Origin: Brettanomyces bruxellensis
Lineage: Eukaryota; Ascomycota; Pichiomycetes; Pichiales; Pichiaceae
Direction: 5' to 3'
DNA: 64,000 bases
NCBI RefSeq assembly: GCF_011074885.1
Contig: NC_054684.1
Coordinates: forward strand, 434,001-498,000
Positions 40,195 through 48,863 of the stretch are shown here, one piece after another. A model generated the notes under the pieces. It made no database searches. It saw nothing but the letters and a program-made list of their open reading frames with translations, and had not been told where the DNA came from. The translations under genes and the position numbers were made by a program. Each line of letters opens with the position of its first letter. Within the stretch, counting starts at the first letter, position 1.

Positions 40195-40916
40195 GTTCAT
40201 CCCAATGTAAATCAACATCGAACATATAATAGCAGTCAGACATTAAAATATATTATCTTTATGTATTACAAGGCCTTTTTTATTCTTTGTGAGGGATCGA
40301 ACAAGGAAAAGTCACGTGTTATCCAAATGGTTACGTAATCTTATGAACGAAGCAACATGAGCGAATTATTTATTAAAATTGGACGACGAGATGCAAATAT
40401 TTTATTAAGCATAAAAACGAGAAAATATTAAATGGGTATTTAGCCTTTTTGGAAAACTCAAGATGAAGATAAGAAAGAACAAGCAACAGCTTACAGAAGA
40501 AGAAGATAGAAAAAGAATATGTCAAAACAATGTAGCTCTCGAACAATGGAGTTCAAGTAAGTGAAGATGGTATTGTTATATCATCTGATCAATACGAGAA
40601 CCACATCTATAATAAAGTGAAGATATTCCCTTTTGTCTATCATTATACATACTATCTATTACATACTACAATAAACATCGAAACAATATATAAATCTGGT
40701 AACACTAACTTTAACAGAATAAGAACAACAGAGATAAGAATAAGAGAAAAAGATAACAAGAAGATAAAAAATAAGAAAACAACTAAAACAAACAAAAACA
40801 AGTCATTAAACTAAATATAATAATACTTCAAATTATAAACATATACAAAGGGGTGCTTTTATCTATATCCTAGTGAATACAAACCAGTTGATTATTTCAT
40901 TATACATCACTTCCAC
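40195..40916. other. Spacer (722 bp) between inverted LTRs
   Basis: This A-rich DNA lies between the two inverted LTRs. It contains a 33-codon ORF from 40462 that ends at a TGA and a Lys/Asn-rich pseudo-frame near 40700-40810. No retrotransposon primer-binding site adjoins either LTR. Nothing functional recognised. Confidence 0.45.
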
Positions 40917-41426
40917 TGTCGGAGTTAAGAGAGACCTTAGTGGGTGGATATAAATGTACCAAGTGGTCTGTGTGATAATGTTAATGCCTTTAACATTCTA
41001 ACAATTGTGTATGTGTCACCATAGAAGAAAATGAATTTACTTCCTTTACTCTGTTACCATCAAAGTGGAGTCGAACTAGTTGTATTGCAAAATAGGCTAT
41101 CGGGTCTCGTCCCTTCGTAGAAGAAACAAGTTATATAAAAAGAGGTAAAGTAAAGTAAAAATAAAAAGGAAAATAAAGTGAGGTAATCATACATAATAAA
41201 AAAAAAAGATTTAATTCTCAGAAACAGAATTATGATCGCGCATAATTATTTTTCTGCTGATTCCCTAACATACACAGTTAGTGCATTTTATCCAGGATTG
41301 TCTCTATTAGATATTATTCTAAATCTTCGTTATTTTAGAATAAGTTCAGATCTCAAAAACAAATAAATCTAATGACATATAATAATAGATTACCTAATAC
41401 TAGGTAATATTCTCATATGTCCGACA
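40917..41426 (-). repeat. Solo LTR, right member of an inverted pair (510 bp), with target-site duplication
   Basis: On the minus strand it starts TGTCGGACATATGAG and ends CTTAACTCCGACA. It is flanked on both sides by TCCAC (40912-40916 and 41427-41431), a perfect 5-bp target-site duplication, which shows insertion as an LTR element followed by LTR-LTR recombination. It lacks the roughly 95-bp segment present in the left copy. It lies 89 bp from the full-length element. Confidence 0.85.
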
Positions 41427-41515
41427 TCCACACTTACTTAAATTACATCATAACATTCTAAAAACATTATTTTACAACATAAAATACTTCATCTTTTAGT
41501 GGTTTGATTCAACAC

Positions 41516-42081
41516 TGTCAGAGTATATAAATCCCGTGTGACATTTGTATCTGCTTAATTGCTCACATATCTCTGTGCCGTAGCACTACCGAGCGCGCAG
41601 ATGCCCAAGGTTATGAACGGGATTGGCCATATAGTTCGGATATAGAAAAGACTTCTGTTGCATAGAATGACCCCCATAACAAAATAGGGTCCTTACGAAC
41701 ACGTTTGTAATCCAGCGAGAACCCGAAGGTTACTCTTGGTTTCAGCTGAAGGTTCACTTCAAGATGGATTTCCTTATATGAATATGTATTGGCAAATTAA
41801 CACAATAAAGTCGTCNTCCCTTCTAAGAGACACAATAGTATATAAGGAAAAAGTAGTACATACATATAAGAGATATTTTTCCGCAGAAGTGGAATAGGTC
41901 ATTCTCAGCCGAAAGTAGATTAGGGAGAAATTTATTTCACAGGAAAAATTTTCCCCGCGAATTATTTCTTCTATCTGTCTGAACATTAATTTGATTCACA
42001 TATTATAATAAATCAAATACCAGTTGAACCTTTATGCGTTATTAACATATGAAACATTATTATAACTCATAGGTTCCGACA
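41516..42081 (-). repeat. 3' LTR of the retrotransposon (566 bp)
   Basis: Plus-strand ends are TGTCAGAG...TTCCGACA. It is a direct repeat of 47875-48434, with extra single bases at several short runs (for example GG for G and AA for A near 41790-41800) and an N at 41817. Confidence 0.93.
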
Positions 42082-42090
42082 CGCTCCCTT
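42082..42090 (-). promoter_or_regulatory. Polypurine tract next to the 3' LTR
   Basis: On the minus strand AAGGGAGCG directly precedes the TGTCGG start of the 3' LTR. This is the expected place for the plus-strand DNA priming tract. It is short and contains one C. Confidence 0.5.
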
Positions 42091-42235
42091 GNTTTGTAAC
42101 ATCTGAATAAGCATGTGCCTTAGTTTATCCATGACCTTGATAGTTATTGGTTTAGTAAGCAAATCAGCTAATTGGTTTTCTGTGCCAACATGCCTGATGA
42201 CAAACTTCTTTCGATTAAATCTCTCTTCAAGACAT

Positions 42236-42850
42236 TTAAGCCTGACTGCATATGGCTTTGCCTTCGGCGGAAAAATTACCGAAGACTATTGTATCTATGG
42301 CAGACTTGTTGTCGACTAGTAACTCAGGACAATGAACCTTTCCTTGATAAGCAGAAATAAATTTCATCAAAGGATGGAACCATTCTAACTCATCAGTTAA
42401 GAAATTGATGGCTTGTAATTCAGCTTCGGTAGAAGACTTGCACACCAGTGGAGTGTAGTGACTTCTCCAATGAACTGGCGCATTAGCAAACATGATAAAA
42501 TAACCATTCATCGATTGACGAGTAATTGGATCTTGCGCATAGTCACTATCCGAATAGCAAATTAGATGATTAAGCTTATCGGCGTCAGTGTTCTGATAAA
42601 CAATTGTCCTGAATCTCGAAAAATAGAGATATCGAATTGTGTGAATCACCTGTTCTCTTACTAAATCATGTGGATAAGTAGAGAATCTTGCTAAATAATC
42701 AACTGCATAAGCAATGTCTGGTCGAGTCATAGTAGAGACATAAAGTAAACAACCAATCTTGCGTCTATAATCCGTAACTCTTTTATCCAATTCCTCTTGA
42801 GTTAATTTCAACGGGTGTTGATCCATATCAAAATAAAAGTTAGGACTCAA
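42236..42850 (-). pseudogene. Retrotransposon pol fragment: RT end and RNase H
   Basis: This frame carries the copia RT connection (RKIGCLLYVSTMTRPDIAYAVDYLARF) and the RNase H domain with SDSDYAQDPITRQSMNGY (first acidic residues) and SSTEAELQAI (conserved Glu), plus a later VDNKSAI block. It is out of frame with the preceding RT piece and begins without a genuine start, so it is part of a broken or miscalled polyprotein rather than a separate gene. Confidence 0.85.
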
Positions 42851-43700
42851 CGGTTGTAGCGCATTTTCGTGTCATCTCAATCTTCAGTTTCTCAACAAAC
42901 TCTTCAATGTAAGAGGACTGACATAAACTAATTCTTCCAACACGACCATTTTTAAGTCTCTCCACCTTAAGATCTATACCTAAAAATCTTTGAACATATG
43001 TCTTTGGATCTTGTTCGATGATCTTTAATTCATAAGCTTTCTGTAAGTGCTTAGTGACCTTCTCAAGAATANATTTGGTCGATGCACCTATAATAATATC
43101 ATCCACAAATAGACCAACCACGCAATCTGTTTTTTCCCTTGACATCTTTATGAATGTATGTGGAAGGAAATGGGCTCGAATATTCAAATCCAATCTTTAG
43201 CCAAATATGCCTTGATTGTCTCGTGCCATAATTTTCCAGATTGCTTGAGACCATATAAGGCTTTGTTTAAGCCTGTACACCACCCTCTTTACCGGTTGAT
43301 ACATCGGAAGGTTTGACAGAACTATGATAGCCCTGTGGCTGATAGATGTACAATTCGGTATCAATTGGACTATTAAGATAAGCCGTTTTAACATCAAAAC
43401 TGTGCCATGAACCAGTGTTGTTGTAGCAATAAGAGCAAGAATGCTCCTCATGATCTCAGGTCGAAGTGTCGGGGAAAAAGTCAAGGTGTATGTTGACTCC
43501 TTCTGGTGGTCGCCGTGAGCAACGAGTCTCGCTTTGAACCGACCATCTGACTTGATGTTGAAGACCCAACCTGTGGAGACCGTCCGGCTCAAAATTCTAG
43601 GATCATCTGTAATAATAGGTTTGGGATCCCAGGTGCAATGTTTTCCGATGAGAGTTAAACTCATCAGCAATTGCTGCTTTCCACTTTGCAGCTCCATCAT
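42840..43700 (-). pseudogene. Retrotransposon pol fragment: reverse transcriptase core
   Basis: Two pieces in one frame are separated by a stop at about 43197. The upstream piece has the RT finger region (TGWVFNIKSDGRFKARLVAHG). The downstream piece has the catalytic VGLFVDDIIIG (FVDD instead of the usual YVDD). Between them, the expected FDVKTAYLNSP block is in another frame, so at least two further frame changes fall inside. An N is at 43072. Confidence 0.8.
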
Positions 43701-44955
43701 TACTGCTTATCGCCTTCTTGTAGCTACTTGGTGTAACTGCCAGGTGAACATCACTTAGCAACACTTGGGTGACCTTGAGCTTCTTGTGTTTAACCGCATA
43801 ACGCCAGCGGCCTTTTGCTTTCAGCCTAGATCTACCTGTGCCGATCGGTGGCACCGTGCTGTCATATCGGTCCAGATCGCCATCATCATGAAATTGACGT
43901 TTTCTAGTTAATGGTCGATTCAATGAACGCATATTACGACCTTGCCACGATGGTAAGCTATTCCCTTTAGAAGATGTAACTTCAGACTTTTTACCAGCCA
44001 CGGAAGAAGACGTCTCACTGCTCGTTTTTCCGGAATCGAGTCTTGGAGGATGTGGGTAATCTTGAGGTGATTTATCTCCGTGTTTGGCTTGCTTGATTGA
44101 AGAGTTTGGCATCAGCTGACTGCCAGCGCTCTTGTCGTCTGATGTTATAGTGCGTGCGACTGAATGCTCCGTATGCTTTCGTTGTTCGATCCCTGCCTTA
44201 ACAGGATCTGCACCCTTCGGCTTCTGATTGTCTTCAGTCCATGCATCTAACTTGCATGTATCAGAAACTCCAACTTTCACATGCTTACCGAAGCTATCCG
44301 ATGGATTTAAAGTTTGCAAAGAGTCCCCTGACTCCTTTGCAGTGGAAACAACAGTTGGTTTAAAATTTGCTCTACCATTGGTAGTAGTGTTACCACCTTT
44401 AGTAGAGCGACCATTTGATTTATTCAACTTGTCGCTCTGTGCACCCTCGCGTCTTTTCCGAGAACGCTTTGGATGCTTAGCCCTACCAGCATTTTGGCTA
44501 ACGAGCGACTTTCCGGGATTCTTCGCCTCGACCCTTACCTCGGGTGGAAGTTTCTTGTAGTGTATTCCGGAAGTCGAATGATCTCCTGGATCCAGGTCGA
44601 AAAGAGAAGTACCTTCTACATCCTTTCTTTCGTCTGGGGCCTGGTTAGTCTGAGGTTCATCATCAGACAGCTCACGTGAGTCGTCATCTGAGTAATCCTC
44701 AGGCTCGGAAGAAGAGTCTTGCATACTGACGTTGTCAGGGGTCCAGTCCGGGTCGTTGTCAGACTCATCCGTACTTAAATTTCCAGGATGATCCGTCGAC
44801 TCGTGGAAAGACTGAGTATCTCCAGGTGAGGTATCAATGACAATGGTATCGTCTGTAACCTTAGGAGGTTCTGCTTCTATTTTCCTCTTTAGCAAGGGAA
44901 GACGTAGTGAGCGCTCCAGCCTTGAAATATTTTCTTTAGGGCGAGTGTCTATCAA
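43603..44955 (-). pseudogene. Retrotransposon pol fragment: integrase C-terminal tail and RT start
   Basis: It is mostly a charged, disordered linker (Asp/Ser/Lys-rich, with basic KRSRKRR clusters), as in the long integrase tail of Ty1-type elements. It ends in the first RT block (VTPSSYKKAISSNDGAAKWKAAI). It is offset by one frame from the integrase piece upstream and the RT piece downstream. Confidence 0.75.
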
Positions 44956-44962
44956 CTCATCT

Positions 44963-46519
44963 TCAGGGGTAGCAGGTCTTCGTGTCGATACTTGAATCGA
45001 TACGCGACGTCCTTTCGACAGCGGGTGACAATGTTAAATCATTTTCAACCTGATCGTCAGCAAGCAATGCTGCTTCGTCGCAACTTAATGGTGCTTCCTC
45101 TGNCTCTAGATCGGCAAATATTTGAAAACGCGGATCATAAAGTTCCATAAGAGGGTCATCATTCAAAGTTCGATGATTCAAGCAGTAATCCACATACAAC
45201 ATGGGCGTCTTGAGAAAACTCACGCTCCTTGAATAAACATGACTGCCAAATCGCAAATCTCCCGGAGTGTTTGGAACAAAGACATGAGAGCCAAAAGTGT
45301 TTGGATCAAATCCTANATATATTCCTTCATTACCTCTAGTGTGAAGCTTGGGTAAGTAATCCGGAGGTTGAGTAACAACGCAATATTCGCCAAAAACATG
45401 TATATCCTTTGCCTTCAATGGAGTCTTCACTCCCAGTGCCATTACTGGACTAGTGTCAATGCTCTTCTGGTAGAGGTGGTTGCGTATAAAGATAGAATAT
45501 GACGCTGCCTCTTTCCAAAATGCGTTAGGAACTTTTCCAGCCTGTAACATAGCACGAGTGTCATTCATTATTGTCAAATTCAACCGTTCTGCAACACCGT
45601 TGGATGCCGACATGTATCCTGAGGTCGTATGATGTTCCACACCTTTTCGCTCAAGAAGTGTCTTCATTGCAGCGTTCAGGTATTCAGTGCCCTTATCAGA
45701 ATAGAGTTTGTGCACTCTGTACCCTTGTTCGCTGAACTGATTTTCCACCCAATCCAAGTATTTGGCGACCGCCGCGGTAACATCATTCTTATGAGCCAGG
45801 AAGTAAATTGTAGTGAACTTCGTAAACTGGTCCTTGAAAGTAACAAAGTAACCTTGGTCGCCTNTCTTAGCGTGCAGATTGACAACACAAACATCTGTAT
45901 AAACCATATCAAACGGTACTGGGCGCAAATAATAATCACGAGAATATTCGACTGCATCAGCACGTCTCGCTTTTGCCCGTAAGCATCTTGCGCAACCATG
46001 ATCCGCTGTGTGCTTTAGCTCATTTTTCTCCTCCTTGGAAACAGAGATCGTTCCGTGAGAGATAGAGTCTCGAATCAGCTTTGTATTGGCATGTCCTAGT
46101 TTTAAATGTAAATTATTGATTGCCATTTGACCACCGCCAACAATGAATTGGTTGTAGTCGCCAGGAATATACCATAGCTTGTCGATTTGAATAAGCTGTA
46201 TGCACTCTTCACCAACATTTAGAACCTTCGAATAACTTTGAGAAGTAGTTCCGAAGTCATGATGATAGATTTGAGTACTGCACTCTGGACATTTGTTTAT
46301 ATCGTCTTCTGAAAGAATAGTTGGGGCACCCTCGTAATAATAAGCATCAACTGAGAGTAAATTTCCAGTATAATTAAAGATCAACCTGCCTAGACCCTCT
46401 AGATTTTTCGTTGAATGATCGTAGGCTATTGATTTGAATATTGTCGGATTCTGTAAGTGGTACAAAATCATGTAACCATTCCTTGTGCCCGGTAAGACTA
46501 ATTCCCGCTCCTCCATCAA
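44963..46519 (-). pseudogene. Retrotransposon pol fragment: integrase
   Basis: It holds the GAG-pre-integrase HHCC zinc domain (LHLKLGHANTKL, then CARCLRAKARR) and the D,D-35-E catalytic core (MVYTDVCVV, LYSDKGTEYLNAA, SNGVAERLN). The KARR and FxKEAA(S) context is typical of copia integrases. All catalytic acids are present. It is out of frame with the protease piece. N bases at 45102, 45316 and 45864. Confidence 0.88.
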
Positions 46520-46610
46520 TAAGTATAAGATTAGACGAAACTCGGTAAGTTCTTACCTGACATCGGAACACCTCCCAATAATTCAAGATCAGATATGACG
46601 TTGTGATTAT
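46374..46610 (-). pseudogene. Retrotransposon pol fragment: aspartic protease start
   Basis: The frame opens at 46610, overlaps the end of the preceding gag-side frame by about 80 nt and is offset by +1, an arrangement compatible with Ty-type programmed frameshifting. The active-site motif reads LILIDGGAGISL, so the usual D-S/T-G-A has Gly in place of Ser/Thr. The domain then loses its frame at about 46440. Confidence 0.65.
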
Positions 46611-46788
46611 TCAAGTTGAAGTTGTGAACATTTTTCTTCTCGGGTGAGTCCTTCTTCGATTGACTCTGCCCTTTAGATTGACCGTGCTTCGAAGAATATT
46701 GCTTTTGTTTGTTGTGTGTGCCGCTAGAGTCGGTCTGAGAATGGTAAAGACCCTTCAATAAGTATTTTGGGATCTGAACCTCCTCCCT
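46531..46788 (-). pseudogene. Retrotransposon gag C-terminal part in a shifted frame
   Basis: Downstream of the stop at 46790, the +1 frame continues with REEVQIPKYLLKG, a hydrophilic Gln/Ser/Lys-rich tract (KQKQYSSKHGQSKGQSQSKK) and ISDLELLGG before a TAA. A basic, Gln/Lys-rich nucleic-acid-binding end without a CCHC knuckle would fit Ty1-like Gag. Whether this is the real end of Gag or the start of a fusion cannot be told from this consensus. Confidence 0.55.
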
Positions 46789-46789
46789 G

Positions 46790-47539
46790 TTAGGGACACG
46801 TTTGGATCTTGACCTCCTTAATGATCCACTCNTTAAATTCAGTTAGTGTAGTAACTTGATTGAGTTCGTTTCGATCGTTCTCGCACAACTTAACAACACC
46901 TGGTTTCAATGCCTCTAGGATATCATCATCATCGACTTTGTAACCGTCGCTCTTAATAGCATTAATAAAGTCATCGATTAGATTAAAGTAGTCCAAAAAG
47001 GGTTTGGTATAATCNTCATACCGAAGTTTTGCAAGGGCCTTAAGATAAGACTGCTTGCTATGCTTAATAGTCGAGTGTCGGTCACGTAAAAGATTCAACA
47101 TCTTTGCTGCGGATGGATACTTGCCGTGNGATTTCCTATAGTAATCTCTCAACATAACATAAACAGAGCCATCGTTTGTTTGTTTCAAAGTCTCGTTCGT
47201 GAATAACTCCTCTTCGTCAGAGACGGAGTCATATTTCTGTTCTGCAAAGTTAGCACAGACCTGCTCATAACCATAGTCCTTTAGAGCACTTCTAAGCTCA
47301 CTNAAGTAGCGAATGAACACCATAGGACTACATTGTCCATCTTCGTCCCGCAAAAAATGAATAGCAGGGACAACACTTTCCTTAACCGTCTTTCTGATTT
47401 TCTCAGGGTCAAGACGCTTAACAGCGAGATCCTGATGAATCAACTTCAAAGTTTCATTAGTATTGGTTATAGCCCTAACAAGGCTACGAAGAAGTTCTGA
47501 TGATTGAGAAGATTCGGTTGAATTGGAAGCTGAGTACAT
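46790..47539 (-). CDS. Retrotransposon Gag (capsid) N-terminal part
   Basis: The first ATG is at 47539 (the frame extends to a TTG at 47578), giving 249 residues: MYSASNSTESSQSSELLRSL and a mainly helical body with ETLKLIHQDL, ILEALKPGVVKL and TEFXEWIIKEVK. It occupies the position of Gag directly after the leader and primer-binding site. Four residues are undetermined because of N bases. The early stop at 46790 probably truncates it, since the +1 frame continues in character. Confidence 0.7.
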   Translation of the reverse strand: MYSASNSTESSQSSELLRSLVRAITNTNETLKLIHQDLAVKRLDPEKIRKTVKESVVPAIHFLRDEDGQCSPMVFIRYXSELRSALKDYGYEQVCANFAEQKYDSVSDEEELFTNETLKQTNDGSVYVMLRDYYRKXHGKYPSAAKMLNLLRDRHSTIKHSKQSYLKALAKLRYXDYTKPFLDYFNLIDDFINAIKSDGYKVDDDDILEALKPGVVKLCENDRNELNQVTTLTEFXEWIIKEVKIQTCP

Positions 47540-47856
47540 GTTGGTAAATTGAACAGTAGTGCCTGATAATATTTGCAAGTAGTTGAGAAGATTTTTGCAA
47601 TTGTAAATCTGTGAATTTTAGAGGTATTAGGCTAGATCTTAATCCTAGGTAGCACAAAAGTATTATGCAACTAAGAAAAATCCTCTGTCGACCTAAATTG
47701 ACCAATGAGAAATTTTCCCACACGGTGCAATAAAACCGTATGAAAAATTTGTTAGTGAAAATTCCCTGGAAAGGGTTAATTCTCGCCGATCCGAAATGAA
47801 AGAGTATTTGAAAAACTAATAGTGTCGCGAACCACAATTCTTATGCAAAACTGAGT

Positions 47857-47874
47857 ATCCTGTCTGTGACGCCA
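47857..47874 (-). promoter_or_regulatory. Primer-binding site, probably for a tRNA-Ser 3' end
   Basis: On the minus strand, the 18 nt immediately after the 5' LTR begin TGGCGTCACAGACAGG. They are complementary to a tRNA 3' end ATCCTGTCTGTGACG-CCA: T-loop end AT, T-stem CCTGT, acceptor CTGTGAC, discriminator G. A G discriminator and such a T-stem fit yeast tRNA-Ser. It is not the initiator tRNA-Met site (TGGTAGCGCC) used by Ty1. Confidence 0.6.
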
Positions 47875-48434
47875 TGTCAGAGTATATAAATCCCGTGTGA
47901 CATTTGTATCTGCTTAATTGCTCACATATCTCTGTGCCGTAGCACTACCGAGCGCGCAGATGCCCAAGGTTATGAACGGGATTGGCCATATAGTTCGGAT
48001 ATAGAAAAGACTTCTGTTGCATAGAATGACCCCCATAACAAAATAGGGTCCTTACGAACACGTTTGTAATCCAGCGAGAACCCGAAGGTTACTCTTGGTT
48101 TCAGCTGAAGGTTCACTTCAAGATGGATTTCCTTATATGAATATGTATTGCAAATTACACAATAAAGTCGTCGTCCCTTCTAAGAGACACATAGTATATA
48201 AGGAAAAAGTAGTACATACATATAAGAGATATTTTTCCGCAGAAGTGGAATAGGTCATTCTCAGCCGAAAGTAGATTAGGGAGAAATTTATTTCACAGGA
48301 AAAATTTCCCCGCGAATTATTTCTTCTATCTGTCTGAACATTAATTTGATTCACATATNTATAAATCAAATACCAGTTGAACCTTTATGCGTTATTAACA
48401 TATGAAACATTATTATAACTCATAGGTTCCGACA
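47875..48434 (-). repeat. 5' LTR of the retrotransposon (560 bp)
   Basis: Plus-strand ends are TGTCAGAG...TTCCGACA, and the right side abuts the AACAC duplication. It is nearly identical to 41516-42081. An N is at 48359. Transcription of the element starts here and runs leftwards, away from the tRNA gene. Confidence 0.93.
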
Positions 48435-48529
48435 AACACTTCAAAACAAACACACAAATCACTTTGTACTTACATAATCTAAAATAATTTAGGTTCAAAT
48501 TAAAGCAGACCCCTTAAATTCTTGCTTCC

Positions 48530-48601
48530 TCCGATGTAGTGTAATGGCTATCATGGTCCGCTTTCACCGGGCAGATCCGGGTTCGATTCCCGACATCGGA
48601 A
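48530..48601 (+). tRNA. tRNA-Glu (anticodon TTC)
   Basis: The 72-nt cloverleaf has acceptor stem TCCGATG/CATCGGA with discriminator A. The D arm contains GTGTAATGGCTATCA. The anticodon stem GTCCG/CGGGC holds loop CTTTCAC with anticodon TTC. The T arm is GGG-TTCGATT-CCC with one C-A mismatch at the stem base. The B box GGTTCGATTCC is a perfect consensus. A run of 12 T (48607-48618) directly downstream is the Pol III terminator. There is no intron. It closely resembles yeast tRNA-Glu(UUC). Confidence 0.95.
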
Positions 48602-48863
48602 TATAATTTTTTTTTTTTGCTCCTACCTAAAAGTTCGATCTTGATGATATGCAACATAACAAATTATTATTCGTCTTTAGCTCATGAACCTTGAAATACG
48701 ATCATACCATCTGAACTCTTTTGAATAGGTCACCATAAAGCTCTAGTTGCTTGTATTTTTATTTCCTTCTGTTATACGGAAGTATAATTAACTTCCAGAG
48801 TTGTCTTCTTCAAGAATAGTACATAACGAATTAATAGGTGTGACGGGAAGTGGACTTCTCATT

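Larger units (their letters stand above)
41516..48434 (-). mobile_element. Ty1/copia-type LTR retrotransposon, full length, coding frames disrupted
   Basis: The element is 6919 bp and transcribed leftwards. Both ends carry near-identical LTRs, and AACAC flanks both sides (41511-41515, 48435-48439) as a 5-bp target-site duplication. Internal order on the minus strand is gag, protease, integrase, reverse transcriptase, RNase H, which is the copia (Pseudoviridae) order. The LTRs differ mainly by single-base indels in short runs and N positions, so the insertion looks recent. Six reading-frame changes nevertheless interrupt gag-pol, and about ten N bases occur, so consensus errors are likely. It lies 90 bp upstream of a tRNA gene, a typical position for Pol III-targeted copia elements in yeast. 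Confidence 0.93.

Noticed and set aside
40462..40717. A 33-codon ORF starting MKIRKNKQQLTEEEDR followed by a GTAAGT and a downstream CACTAAC...CAG, looking like a first exon and intron
   Set aside because: Joining the donor to that acceptor runs into a stop within two codons, and no downstream protein block is recognisable.
41041..41130. tRNA-like B-box resemblance (GAGTCGAACTAG) inside the solo LTR
   Set aside because: No cloverleaf can be drawn around it, and the same sequence is simply part of both inverted LTR copies.
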